From NCBI RefSeq assembly GCF_900018785.1, contig NZ_FCOY01000005.1, positions 248,001 to 312,000 of the forward strand: a stretch of 64,000 nt of DNA, read 5' to 3'. This DNA is from Xanthomonas massiliensis (GTDB taxonomy: Bacteria > Pseudomonadota > Gammaproteobacteria > Xanthomonadales > Xanthomonadaceae). A program made the translations under genes and the position numbers. The stretch's first letter is position 1, and each line of letters begins with the position of its first letter. This document shows positions 37,697-45,775 of this stretch, in pieces. The notes beneath the pieces were generated by a model, which saw only the letters and a list, made by a program, of their open reading frames with translations, was not told where the DNA came from and searched no databases.

Positions 37697-38539
37697 ATGC
37701 TCGATCTCGAATCAGTCCGCCTGTTCGTGCTGGTCGCCGAACACCTGAACCTGACCCGTGCCGCCGAAGCGGCCGGCACCGTGCAGCCGGTGGTGAGCCA
37801 GCGGCTGAAGACGCTTGAAGCGACGCTGGGACGCCGGTTGCTCGACCGCACGCCGCGCTTCGTGCGTCTGACCGATGCCGGCACCGCGTTTCTGATGCAT
37901 GCACGGCAACTGCTGGCCGCGCACGACGCCGCCCTGGCATCGGAGGATGGCCCCGGCATGCACGTCATGCTTGGCGTAAGCGACCATGTGCTCGGGACCG
38001 CGTTCGCCACCGTGTTGCGCCGCTTGCGTGCGGCGCTGCCGGCCCATGCCATCTTCTCCATGCGACTGGGGGTATCGCAGCAGATCCGCGCCCTGTACGA
38101 CGCCGGCGACATCGACCTGGCGCTGGTACGCCGCGAAGGCGGCGGCCAGGACGGCGAGGTGCTGGGCGAAGATCCGCTGGCCTGGCGCGCACCGGCGACA
38201 TGGTCGCCATCGCCGGGGCCACTGCCGCTGGCGCTGCTGCCACCCCCCTGTGGCGTGCGGGAGGTGGCGTTGAAGACACTGGAGCGCGCCGGACTGCCGT
38301 GGCGCGAGGCCTTCGTCGGTGGCAGTTGCCTCGCGTTGAGGGCCGCGGTCGATGCCGGCATCGGCGTGGCGCCGCTGGGCCGGCTGGCCGGCGGCGACCT
38401 GCCCGATCGCGGCACGGCCCTGGGCCTGCCGCCGCTACCCAGCTCCCGGATCGTGCTGCTGGCACGCCCGGCTGCGCCGCATCTGGCTGCGGCAGCAAGA
38501 AGCGTGGCCGCGAGCGTGCGCGATGGCTTGCGGGCCTGA
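37697..38539 (+). CDS. LysR-family transcriptional regulator
   Basis: A 280-residue regulator. The N-terminal winged helix is LESVRLFVLVAEHLNLTRAAE, then GTVQPVVSQRLKTLEATLGRRLLDR (~4-52), with the recognition helix around QPVVSQRLK. The effector domain follows and is a little short. ATG 37697 is chosen over TTG 37685 because LDLESVRLF is the typical start. It is divergent from the tautomerase gene, the usual arrangement for a LysR regulator and its target. Confidence 0.88.
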   Translation: MLDLESVRLFVLVAEHLNLTRAAEAAGTVQPVVSQRLKTLEATLGRRLLDRTPRFVRLTDAGTAFLMHARQLLAAHDAALASEDGPGMHVMLGVSDHVLGTAFATVLRRLRAALPAHAIFSMRLGVSQQIRALYDAGDIDLALVRREGGGQDGEVLGEDPLAWRAPATWSPSPGPLPLALLPPPCGVREVALKTLERAGLPWREAFVGGSCLALRAAVDAGIGVAPLGRLAGGDLPDRGTALGLPPLPSSRIVLLARPAAPHLAAAARSVAASVRDGLRA

Positions 38540-38555
38540 CAGCGGCGGGCAGCGA

Positions 38556-39578
38556 TCACTCGGGCGCCGACAGCGCCTTCAGCAGGTCGGCATCGAAGCG
38601 CTGTGGATCCTGCACCTGCGGCGAATGGCCCAGGTCGGGATACTCCACCAGGGTGGCGTGCGGGATCGCCCGGGCCGCGCGTCGGCCCAGCTCGACGTAG
38701 TTGCCCAGCGCCGGGCGGACCTGCGCCGGGGCGTAGCCCTTGCCGATGGCGGTCTTGTCGTGGCCGCCGATGAACAAGGTGGTGCGCGGCTGCAGCCGCG
38801 GCAGTTCGTACACCACCGGCTGGTTGTAGAGCATGTCGTAGGTCAGCGCCTGGTTCCAGGCCACGCGTTCCTTGCCCGGGCCGAGGTACATGCCGGCCTG
38901 CATCCGCGCCCAGCGCTCGAAGCGCGGTTCCCAGGCCCCGGCGTAGTACACGTCCATCTGGTAGCGCTTGATGCTGTCATAGTCGGTCTTCAGCTCGCCG
39001 GCGTACCACTGCTCCACGCTGACGTAGGGCACGCCGGCCACGCGCCAGTCCTCCAGGCCGAGCGGGCCGATCAGCGCCAGGCGGTCGATGTCCTGCGGCC
39101 AGGTCAGCGCGTAGCGGATGGCGAGCATGCCGCCCATCGAGTGGCCGACCAGGTCGAACCGGGCGATGCCCAGCGACTGCAGCAGGGCGCGGGTGTTGGC
39201 CGCCAGCCCGGCCACCGTGTACTGGTACTCGGCCGGTTTGGTGGACTTGCAGAAGCCGAGCTGGTCCGGCGCGATCACCCGCCAGCCGGCGGCGCTCAGC
39301 GCCTTGATGGTGTCCTCCCAGGTCGCGGCGCAGAAGTTCTTGCCGTGCAGCAGCACCGCGGTGCGGCCGTTGGCCGGGCCGGTCGGCGCCACGTCGAGGT
39401 AGGCCATCTGCAAATGCTGCTGCTGCGAGGTGAACTCGTACCGGTGCACCGGCCACGGGTAGTCGAAGCCTTCCAGCTGCGGGCCGTAGGCCGGCCCGTT
39501 GTCGGCGGCACAGGCCAGCACGGGCAGGGCCGCGGCCAGCAGCAAGGCCACCGGCAGGCGCAATCGGGCCATGGGCAT
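38556..39578 (-). CDS. exported alpha/beta hydrolase
   Basis: A 340-residue hydrolase with an N-terminal signal (LRLPVALLLAAALPVLACAA); a lipoprotein site at the Cys is possible but imperfect. The oxyanion strand is VLLHGKNFCAATW (~76-88), the nucleophile is in LVGHSMGGMLA (~145-155), the acid in GGHDKTAIG (~265) and the His in YPDLGHSPQVQ (~318). AAGGAGACGA precedes ATG 39578. It resembles proline iminopeptidase/haloalkane-dehalogenase-like hydrolases, and the substrate is unknown. Transcribed divergently from tatD. Confidence 0.82.
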   Translation of the reverse strand: MPMARLRLPVALLLAAALPVLACAADNGPAYGPQLEGFDYPWPVHRYEFTSQQQHLQMAYLDVAPTGPANGRTAVLLHGKNFCAATWEDTIKALSAAGWRVIAPDQLGFCKSTKPAEYQYTVAGLAANTRALLQSLGIARFDLVGHSMGGMLAIRYALTWPQDIDRLALIGPLGLEDWRVAGVPYVSVEQWYAGELKTDYDSIKRYQMDVYYAGAWEPRFERWARMQAGMYLGPGKERVAWNQALTYDMLYNQPVVYELPRLQPRTTLFIGGHDKTAIGKGYAPAQVRPALGNYVELGRRAARAIPHATLVEYPDLGHSPQVQDPQRFDADLLKALSAPE

Positions 39579-39649
39579 TCGTCTCCTTCGACGTGGCAGG
39601 GAAGGGACACTCTACAATCCCCCGCTTTTACGACGGCCGCGCGCTCCCC

Positions 39650-40456
39650 ATGGACCTGATCGACATCGGCGCCAACCTCACCCACGACAGCTTCGACCGC
39701 GACCGCGACGCCGTGCTGGCGCGCGCCCGTGCGGCCGGGGTCGCGCGCATGGTGGTCACCGGCGCCAGCCGCGCCGACAACCCGAAGGCGCTGGCCCTGG
39801 CGCAGGCGCATCCCGGCGTGCTGTGGGCCACCGCCGGCGTGCATCCGCACCACGCCGCCGAGTACACCGACGAATGCGATGCCGAGCTGCGCGCGCTGCA
39901 TGCCCACGCCGAAGTGGTGGCGGTGGGCGAATGCGGGCTGGACTACTTCCGCGATCTCTCCCCGCGCCCGGCGCAGCACAAGGCCTTCGAGCGCCAGCTG
40001 CAGATCGCCGCCGACCTCGTCGCGGCCGGCACGCCAAAGCCGCTGTTCCTGCACCAGCGCGACGCCCATGCCGATTTCATGGCGATGCTGAAGAACTTCG
40101 ACGGCAGGCTCGGCGCGGTGGTGGTGCACTGCTTCACCGGCAGCCGCGAGGAGCTGTTCGACTGCCTCGACCGGGACTGGCACATCGGCATCACCGGCTG
40201 GCTGTGCGACGAGCGCCGCGGCGCGCACCTGCGCGAGCTGGTGCGGCACATCCCCGCCGACCGGCTGATGATCGAGACCGACGCGCCCTACCTGCTGCCG
40301 CGCACGCTCAGGCCGATGCCGAAGGACCGCCGCAACGAGCCGGCGTTCCTCGCCCACCTCGCCGCGGAAGTGGCGCGCGACCGCGGCGAGGACGTCGAGG
40401 CGACGGCGCGCGCGACCACGGCGACGGCGCAGCGCTTCTTCGGCCTGCCGGGTTGA
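39650..40456 (+). CDS. tatD: TatD-family metal-dependent hydrolase
   Basis: The 268-residue TIM-barrel hydrolase starts MDLIDIGANLTHDSFDRD, the TatD N-terminus. Other metal-site and family motifs are AGVHPHHA (~60), VGECGLDYFRD (~90), FLHQRDAH (~127), HCFTGSREE (~157) and IETDAPYLLPRTL (~205). E. coli TatD is a 3'-5' DNA/RNA exonuclease acting in oxidative-damage repair. Length and motifs match TatD rather than YcfH or YjjV. Start ATG 39650 begins at the first beta-strand. Confidence 0.88.
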   Translation: MDLIDIGANLTHDSFDRDRDAVLARARAAGVARMVVTGASRADNPKALALAQAHPGVLWATAGVHPHHAAEYTDECDAELRALHAHAEVVAVGECGLDYFRDLSPRPAQHKAFERQLQIAADLVAAGTPKPLFLHQRDAHADFMAMLKNFDGRLGAVVVHCFTGSREELFDCLDRDWHIGITGWLCDERRGAHLRELVRHIPADRLMIETDAPYLLPRTLRPMPKDRRNEPAFLAHLAAEVARDRGEDVEATARATTATAQRFFGLPG

Positions 40457-40493
40457 GCGACGCCGGCACGGTGCCCGTTCCCGGTGCCAAGGT

Positions 40494-40568
40494 GTCGGGG
40501 GCGTGGCCCCGACCTACCATCGTGCGATGCCGCTTGGGGGGGGCGTAGGTCGGCCCCACGCGGCCGAC
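40494..40568. repeat. inverted pair of REP-like hairpins
   Basis: GTCGGGG-N6-CCCCGAC (40494-40513) and GTCGGCC-N6-GGCCGAC (40549-40568) are two perfect 7-bp-stem hairpins in inverted orientation. CCGACCTAC and GTAGGTCGG pair across the pair. The layout is that of a BIME-type repeat common in xanthomonads and stenotrophomonads. A 12-bp direct repeat GCGCGATGGCAG follows at 40570 and 40587. Confidence 0.75.
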
Positions 40569-40719
40569 GCGCGATGGCAGGTGCCGCGCGATGGCAGGGA
40601 CGACGCGCGCGACCGGGGCGCAGGGGATCGCCGTGACCGTCGGCCTATGGACGCGCACGCCGGCATTGCCGACCATCGCCGTCGCAGGCCCCCGCCTGCC
40701 GCCTCCAGGGAACCCGTCC

Positions 40720-42348
40720 ATGTTCAAGTCCGCATCGCTCCTCGTCCTGCTCGGGGCCGGCCTGCTCGCCGCGCCTGCCCAGGCGCGCCCGTCCGCGTCC
40801 GCCACGCATCCGGGCGTGGAGGTGGTACTGGATGCCGCCGCGTCGGCGCAGGCCGGTGGACGCCTGCTGGTGTTCGCCATCGATGCCCAGGCCGCGCGCG
40901 CGCAGGCCAAGGACGGCAAGGTCGAGGCGGTGGACACCAGCCCGTTCCGACCCACCCAGACCACGGTGGTCGCGCGCGAGGTGCAGCGCCTGCGGCCGGG
41001 CGTGGCGGTGACGCTGGACGACAGCGACCTGGCGTTCCCGGCGCCGCTGTCGCAGCTGCCGCCGGGCGACTACCTGATGCAGGCGGTGCTGGACGTCGAC
41101 CACGACTACAACTACGGCGGCCGCGGCGCGGGCGATCTGGTCAGCGACGTGGTATCGGTGCACCTGCCCAGCACCGTGCCGCCGCGGCTGCAGCTGGCCC
41201 GCACGCTGCCGGGGCGCGGCGACCCCTGGACCGCGGTCGCCGGGCGGCTGCCGCCGGCGCTGCAGCCGCACCTGGGGCAGGCACGCGCGCACATCGAGCC
41301 GATCGACTTCACCAGCCCGGCGCTGTCGGCCTTCCGCGGCGAGCCTGTGCCGATGCGTGGCTGGGTGGTGCTGCCGCCCGGCTACGAGCGCGGCAGCCAG
41401 CGCTATCCCACCGTCTACTTCACTCACGGCTTCGGCGGCCGGCTGGACTACCTGCTGGCCAACGCCGCCACGTTCTACGCCGGCATGGCCGAGGGCCAGT
41501 TCCCGCCGATGATCTGGGTGCTGCTGGACCAGTCCGGCCCCACCGGCACCCACGAGTTCGCCGACTCGGTCAACAACGGCCCCTGGGGCCAGGCGCTGAC
41601 CGCCGAGCTGATCCCGGCGCTGGAGGCGCGCTACCGCATGGACGCGCGGCCGTCCGGGCGCCTGCTCACCGGCCATTCCTCCGGCGGTTGGGCCACGTTG
41701 TGGCTGCAGGTGCGCTACCCGGCGGTGTTCGGCGGCACCTGGTCCACCGCGCCGGACTCCAGCGATTTCCACGACTTCACCGGTGCCGACCTCTACGCCG
41801 CGCACGCCAACGTCTACCACCGTGCCGACGGCAGCGTGCTGCCGCTGGTGCGCAACGACGGCAAGGTGATCGCCACGTTCCAGCAGTTCGCGCAGCTGGA
41901 GCGGGTGCTGGGCGCGTACGGCGGGCAGATGGCCTCGTTCGAATGGGTGTTCTCGCCGCGCGGCGCCGATGGCCGGCCGCTGCCGATGTTCGACCGCGAC
42001 AGCGGCGACGTGGACCCGGCGGTGGTGGCGTACTGGCGCGAGCACTACGACATCGCCCACCGCATCGAACGCGACTGGCCGGCGCTCAAGCCCGACCTGG
42101 ACGGCAAGATCCACGTGATCGTCGGCACCGCCGACACCTTCTACCTGGACGGCGCCGCGCACCGGCTGCAGGCGGTGCTGGACGGCCTTGGCGCGCGCTC
42201 GGACTTCCGCTTCCCGGAAGGGCGCACCCACTTCGACCTGCTCACCGTCGGCGAGGACCGCCAGGGCGTGCTCAAGCAGATCGCACGGGAGATGTACGCC
42301 GTGGCACGGCCGGGAACGGATGCGCCGGCACCGGCCGCCGGTCGCTGA
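40720..42348 (+). CDS. secreted esterase (enterochelin-esterase-like fold)
   Basis: A 542-residue protein with a signal peptide (SASLLVLLGAGLLAAPAQA). An N-terminal beta-rich domain (~25-190) precedes an esterase-D-type catalytic domain: YPTVYFTHGFGG (~230), the nucleophile in LTGHSSGGWATLWLQ (~320-334), the acid in the GTADTF region (~470) and the His in EGRTHFDLL (~502). Acyl substrate unknown. ATG 40720 is preferred because the signal starts there. The last 63 codons are reiterated in decayed copies downstream, so the gene end lies inside a repeat. Confidence 0.82.
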   Translation: MFKSASLLVLLGAGLLAAPAQARPSASATHPGVEVVLDAAASAQAGGRLLVFAIDAQAARAQAKDGKVEAVDTSPFRPTQTTVVAREVQRLRPGVAVTLDDSDLAFPAPLSQLPPGDYLMQAVLDVDHDYNYGGRGAGDLVSDVVSVHLPSTVPPRLQLARTLPGRGDPWTAVAGRLPPALQPHLGQARAHIEPIDFTSPALSAFRGEPVPMRGWVVLPPGYERGSQRYPTVYFTHGFGGRLDYLLANAATFYAGMAEGQFPPMIWVLLDQSGPTGTHEFADSVNNGPWGQALTAELIPALEARYRMDARPSGRLLTGHSSGGWATLWLQVRYPAVFGGTWSTAPDSSDFHDFTGADLYAAHANVYHRADGSVLPLVRNDGKVIATFQQFAQLERVLGAYGGQMASFEWVFSPRGADGRPLPMFDRDSGDVDPAVVAYWREHYDIAHRIERDWPALKPDLDGKIHVIVGTADTFYLDGAAHRLQAVLDGLGARSDFRFPEGRTHFDLLTVGEDRQGVLKQIAREMYAVARPGTDAPAPAAGR

Positions 42349-43110
42349 TCGACCGGCCACGATCGGTCACGTCAGGTGCGGGCAGCTGGTGGGTCGGTAA
42401 GGGAGTGGGAGTGACTCCGGCCGCGGTCGGCGCCGCACCCCGGCTGCAGGCGGCGGACGGCCTCGGCGCGCACTCGGATTTCCGCTTCCCGGAAGGGCGC
42501 ACCATTTCGACCAGCTCGCGGTCGGCAAGAACCACCCGCGCGTGCCCAAGCGGATCGCCCGGGAGATGTACGCCGTGGCGCGGCCGGGAACAGATGCGCC
42601 GGTACCGGCCGCCGGTCGCTGATCGACCGACCACGATCGGTCACGTCAGGTGCGGGCAACTGGCGGGGCGGTAAGGGAGTGACTTCGGCCGCAGTCGGCG
42701 CCGCGGATCGGTTGCAGGCGGTGCTGGACGGCCTCGGCGTGCGCTCGGATTTCCGCTTCCCGGAAGGCGCACCCACTTCGACCAGCTCACCGTCGGCGAG
42801 GACCGCCCGGGCGTGCCCAAGCGGATCGCCCGGGAGATGTACGCCGTGGCGCGGCCGGGAACGGATGCGCCGGCACCGGCCGCCGGTCGCTGATCGACCG
42901 GCCATGATCGGTCACGTCAGGTGGGAGCGAATGGCGGGTAGGTAAGGGAGGAGTGGCTCCGGCCGTGGCCGGCGCCGCACCCCGGCTGCAGGCGGCGGAC
43001 GGCCTTGGCGCGCACTCGGATTTCCGCTTCCCGGAAGGGCGCACCCACTTCGACCTGCTCACCGTCGGCGAGGACCACCCGGGAGTGCTCAAGCGGATGC
43101 GCCGATACCG
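42152..43110. repeat. tandem array of ~275-bp units derived from the esterase 3' end
   Basis: The esterase 3' end plus ~90 bp of downstream DNA recurs three more times. The anchor CGG(C/T)TGCAGGCGG is at 42163, 42441, 42709 and 42983, giving periods of 278, 268 and 274 bp. Each later copy has small deletions, such as a lost CCA/CCC triplet, that break the frame. The fourth copy stops early: AAGCGGAT is joined directly to GCGCCG, as if ~60 bp were deleted between two CGGAT sites. Confidence 0.92.
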
Positions 43111-43132
43111 CCAGTCGGCCGGCGATCCCCCT

Positions 43133-43465
43133 TCAGCTGCCGCGATAGGTCGAGTAGCCGTACGGCGAAAGCAGCAGCGGCACGTGGTAGTGGCCCTCGT
43201 CGGCCAGGCCGAAGTCGATGACCACCACGTCGAGGAACGGCGGCTCGGCCAGCGGCGTGCCCAGCCGGCGGAAGTGGTCGGCCACGGCGAATTCCAGCCG
43301 GTAGCGGCCGGCATGCAGTTGCAGCATGCGCAGCGGCGGGCAGCGGCCGTCGTCGTCGGTGGCCCCGCTCCACAGCGGCAGGCCGGCGTGCAGCAGGCGC
43401 ACGGCGACGCCGGCGGCGGGACCGCCGCGGCTGGTGTCGAGCACGTGGGTGGACAGGGTGGTCAT
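43133..43465 (-). CDS. uraH: 5-hydroxyisourate hydrolase (transthyretin-like)
   Basis: The 110-residue protein hydrolyses 5-hydroxyisourate to OHCU, the second step after urate oxidation. LSTHVLDTSRGGPA at the N-terminus contains the catalytic His, and the C-terminus YGYSTYRGS carries the family-defining YRGS. Length is that of bacterial HIUases. It is the last gene of the seven-gene urate operon, and its start overlaps the HpyO stop (ATGA). Confidence 0.95.
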   Translation of the reverse strand: MTTLSTHVLDTSRGGPAAGVAVRLLHAGLPLWSGATDDDGRCPPLRMLQLHAGRYRLEFAVADHFRRLGTPLAEPPFLDVVVIDFGLADEGHYHVPLLLSPYGYSTYRGS

Positions 43466-44895
43466 GCGGCGGATTCCCGGGGATCGTCGGCCGGTGCTGG
43501 GCACTGGCCGGTGAACTCGGCCACATCGTAGGCCAGGAAGTCCTCCACCACCGCGTCGTGGTCGTCGGCGAACAGCTGGTCGGCGACCGCGCGCGCCAGT
43601 TTCGGCAGGGCGTACTTCAGGCCCGATAGCGCGGCCGCGGACAGGCCGTGGTTGAGCAGGGCCGAATAGTTGAATGCGAACAGGCCGTGCAGCGGCGCGG
43701 CGTCGGCCGCCGTCCTCGGCAGCAGCTCGAAGCCGGGGCCGAGGTAGGGATGGGCGTCGAGCAGCGGGTTGGCGACGGCGGCCGGCGGGGTGTAGCGGTC
43801 GCGCCAGCGCGCGATGGCCGGCGCCACGTCGGCCAGTTCCGGGCGCAGGTCCGGGTCAGTGACCAGGCCGGTGGCGATGGCGAGGAAATCGAACGCGTGC
43901 TCGCCCTGCGGCGTGGTCACGACGGCGCGGCCATCGCGCTCGGCCACGTCCAGCCACGGCGCGCCCAGGTGCAGGCGGAAACCGGGCAGCGCGGTGGCAC
44001 GGGCGAAGGTGTCGTTGGTGGGCGGCTGGTTGCGCTCGAAGAAACTGGCCATCAGCCGGTACTTGTCAGCATCGGGCAGGGCCGGGAAGCGGGCGATGAT
44101 GCCGGCCTGCTCCATGTGGCGGATGGGGTTGATGCGCGGCAATTCGCGCCGGCGCACGAACACGTGCGCCTCGGCCACGCCGGCATGCAGCGCGTACTGG
44201 GCGTTGTCGAAGGCCGAGGCGCCGCCGCCGAGGATGCCGATGCGCTTGCCGGCCAGCGCGGCATAGTCGATCGGGCCGGAGGTGTGCGCGTACAGGCGCG
44301 CGGGCAGCCGTTCGCGGACGAAGGCCGGCACCGTCCACTGGCCGCCGCCCTGGATGCCGGTGGCGAGCACCACCTTGCGCGCCAGCAGCGTGTCGCCGCC
44401 TTGCAGGTGCAGGCGGTGCACGCCGGCGTCGGGCAGCGGCTCGATGCGCAGCAGCCGCGTGCCGTTGCGCACCGGGATGCCGAGCACCTGCCGGTACCAG
44501 CGCAGGTAGTCCATCCAGGCGTCGCGCGGGATCTTGTCCAGCGCCTCCCAGCCCTCGGCGCCGTGCTGCGCCTCCCACCAGGCGCGGAAGGTCAGCGACG
44601 GCAGCCCCAGGTCGATCGAGGTCAGCTGCTTGGGCGTGCGCAGGGTGACCATGCGCGCATAGGTGACCCACGGGCCTTCCTGCCCTTCGGGGTTCTCGTC
44701 GATGACCAGCAGGTCGGACACGCGCTCGCGCATCAGCGCGAACGCCGCGCCCAGGCCGCTCTGGCCGCCGCCGACGATCACCGCATCGAACACGTGGCCG
44801 TCGGCGTGCGTGCGCGGCCGCGTCCAGCGTTCGCCGCCGTGGGCGAGGCGCTGCAGGTCGCGGGCAACATCGCGTTCGAGCTGCGCCAGGCTCAT
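43462..44895 (-). CDS. hpyO: FAD-dependent urate hydroxylase, HpyO type
   Basis: A 477-residue flavoprotein with two dinucleotide sites: FDAVIVGGGQSGLGAAFALM (~37-56) for FAD and RIGILGGGASAFDNAQYAL (~210-228) for NAD(P)H, the flavin-monooxygenase layout. The C-terminal half has FAFNYSALLNHGLSAAALSGLK. It is not homologous to HpxO (PHBH-type) or to uricase. From memory, HpyO of Xanthomonas campestris is such an unrelated urate hydroxylase; the location between uraD and uraH, with no other urate oxidase gene nearby, supports this. It overlaps both neighbours by four bases. Confidence 0.8.
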   Translation of the reverse strand: MSLAQLERDVARDLQRLAHGGERWTRPRTHADGHVFDAVIVGGGQSGLGAAFALMRERVSDLLVIDENPEGQEGPWVTYARMVTLRTPKQLTSIDLGLPSLTFRAWWEAQHGAEGWEALDKIPRDAWMDYLRWYRQVLGIPVRNGTRLLRIEPLPDAGVHRLHLQGGDTLLARKVVLATGIQGGGQWTVPAFVRERLPARLYAHTSGPIDYAALAGKRIGILGGGASAFDNAQYALHAGVAEAHVFVRRRELPRINPIRHMEQAGIIARFPALPDADKYRLMASFFERNQPPTNDTFARATALPGFRLHLGAPWLDVAERDGRAVVTTPQGEHAFDFLAIATGLVTDPDLRPELADVAPAIARWRDRYTPPAAVANPLLDAHPYLGPGFELLPRTAADAAPLHGLFAFNYSALLNHGLSAAALSGLKYALPKLARAVADQLFADDHDAVVEDFLAYDVAEFTGQCPAPADDPRESAA

Positions 44896-45398
44896 GCGCC
44901 GGCCTCCAGCGCTTCGAGACGCAGGCGCACGATCTCGCCGATCTGCTCGATCGCGGTGGCGATCTCGGCACTGCGGCCGTTGTCCAACCGCTGCTCCATC
45001 GCCGCGAGGATGCCGGCCTTGTCGGTCAGCCGCACGCAGATCACGAACGGGAAGCCGTAGCGGTGGCGGTAGGCGTTGTTGAGCGCGTGGAAGCGCGCGT
45101 ATTCGTCCGGGGTGAGCCGGTCCAGGCCGGCGCTGGCCTGCTCGGCGGCCGAAGCCGCGGTCAGCGTGCCGTCGATGGCGGCCTTGCCGGCCAGTTCCGG
45201 GTGGGCACGGATCAGCGCCACCTTCTCTTCCGGCGTGGCCGCGTGCAGCGGCGCCATCAGCCCGGCGAGCAGGTCGTCGAACGGGCGCCGTTTCGCCGCG
45301 CGCTCTACCACCCACGGCGAATGCTCGAACAGCGTGCGGTAGCGGGCGACGAAGTCCGCATCGCTCAAGGCGTTCCAGTCGGCGACGGCGGTGTTCAT
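44892..45398 (-). CDS. uraD: OHCU decarboxylase
   Basis: The 168-residue helical enzyme decarboxylates 2-oxo-4-hydroxy-4-carboxy-5-ureidoimidazoline to (S)-allantoin. RAHPELAGKAAIDG (~66-79) contains the catalytic His of the HPxLA motif, LNNAYRHRYGFPFVICV (~108-124) the FPF substrate loop, and SAEIATAIEQIGEI the usual C-terminal helix. The length matches the bacterial family. It overlaps hpyO and hpxZ by four bases each. Confidence 0.95.
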   Translation of the reverse strand: MNTAVADWNALSDADFVARYRTLFEHSPWVVERAAKRRPFDDLLAGLMAPLHAATPEEKVALIRAHPELAGKAAIDGTLTAASAAEQASAGLDRLTPDEYARFHALNNAYRHRYGFPFVICVRLTDKAGILAAMEQRLDNGRSAEIATAIEQIGEIVRLRLEALEAGA

Positions 45399-45775
45399 GC
45401 GTGCGTGCCCTCCAGCGAGACGTGCGCGGACACCACTTTCCAGCCATCGGCAAAGCGCACCCAGCTCTGGCTCTGGCGGCCGCGGCGCTCGCTGCCGGCG
45501 CGGAAGAATTCGGCGTTGGCGGTGGCGAAGTCGTCGCCGTAGGTCGCGATCTCCACCCGCGCCAGCCGCCGTTGCGGCGAGCCGCCGCGGCCGTTGCGGA
45601 ACGCGCGGATTTCGTCGATGCCGTACAGCACCTCGCCGACGCCGTAGCGCACGGTGCCCGGCGCGGGGTGGAACAGCGCATCCATCGCGGGCAGGTCGTC
45701 GGCCATCAGCGCGCGTTCGTATTCGTCGAACGCGGCGCGCACCTGGGCGACGACGGCGGGATCGTTGACCTTCAT
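45395..45775 (-). CDS. hpxZ: HpxZ/AtzH-like protein (DUF3225)
   Basis: A 126-residue SnoaL/NTF2-like protein: VAQVRAAFDEYERALMADDLPAMDALFH (~8-35), VRYGVGEVLYGIDEIRAFR (~42-60) and VRFADGWKVVSAHVSL near the end are the DUF3225 blocks. In Klebsiella, hpxZ lies in the hpxWXYZ operon for oxalurate use, and AtzH-like members act in amide hydrolysis. Its place inside the urate operon, away from hpxW and hpxY at 54-57 kb, suggests that oxalurate is the downstream product here. Confidence 0.82.
   Translation of the reverse strand: MKVNDPAVVAQVRAAFDEYERALMADDLPAMDALFHPAPGTVRYGVGEVLYGIDEIRAFRNGRGGSPQRRLARVEIATYGDDFATANAEFFRAGSERRGRQSQSWVRFADGWKVVSAHVSLEGTHA

Noticed and set aside
42437-43110. Additional esterase genes
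   Set aside because: Each copy covers only the 3' end of the gene and has frame-breaking losses, so they are decayed duplicates.
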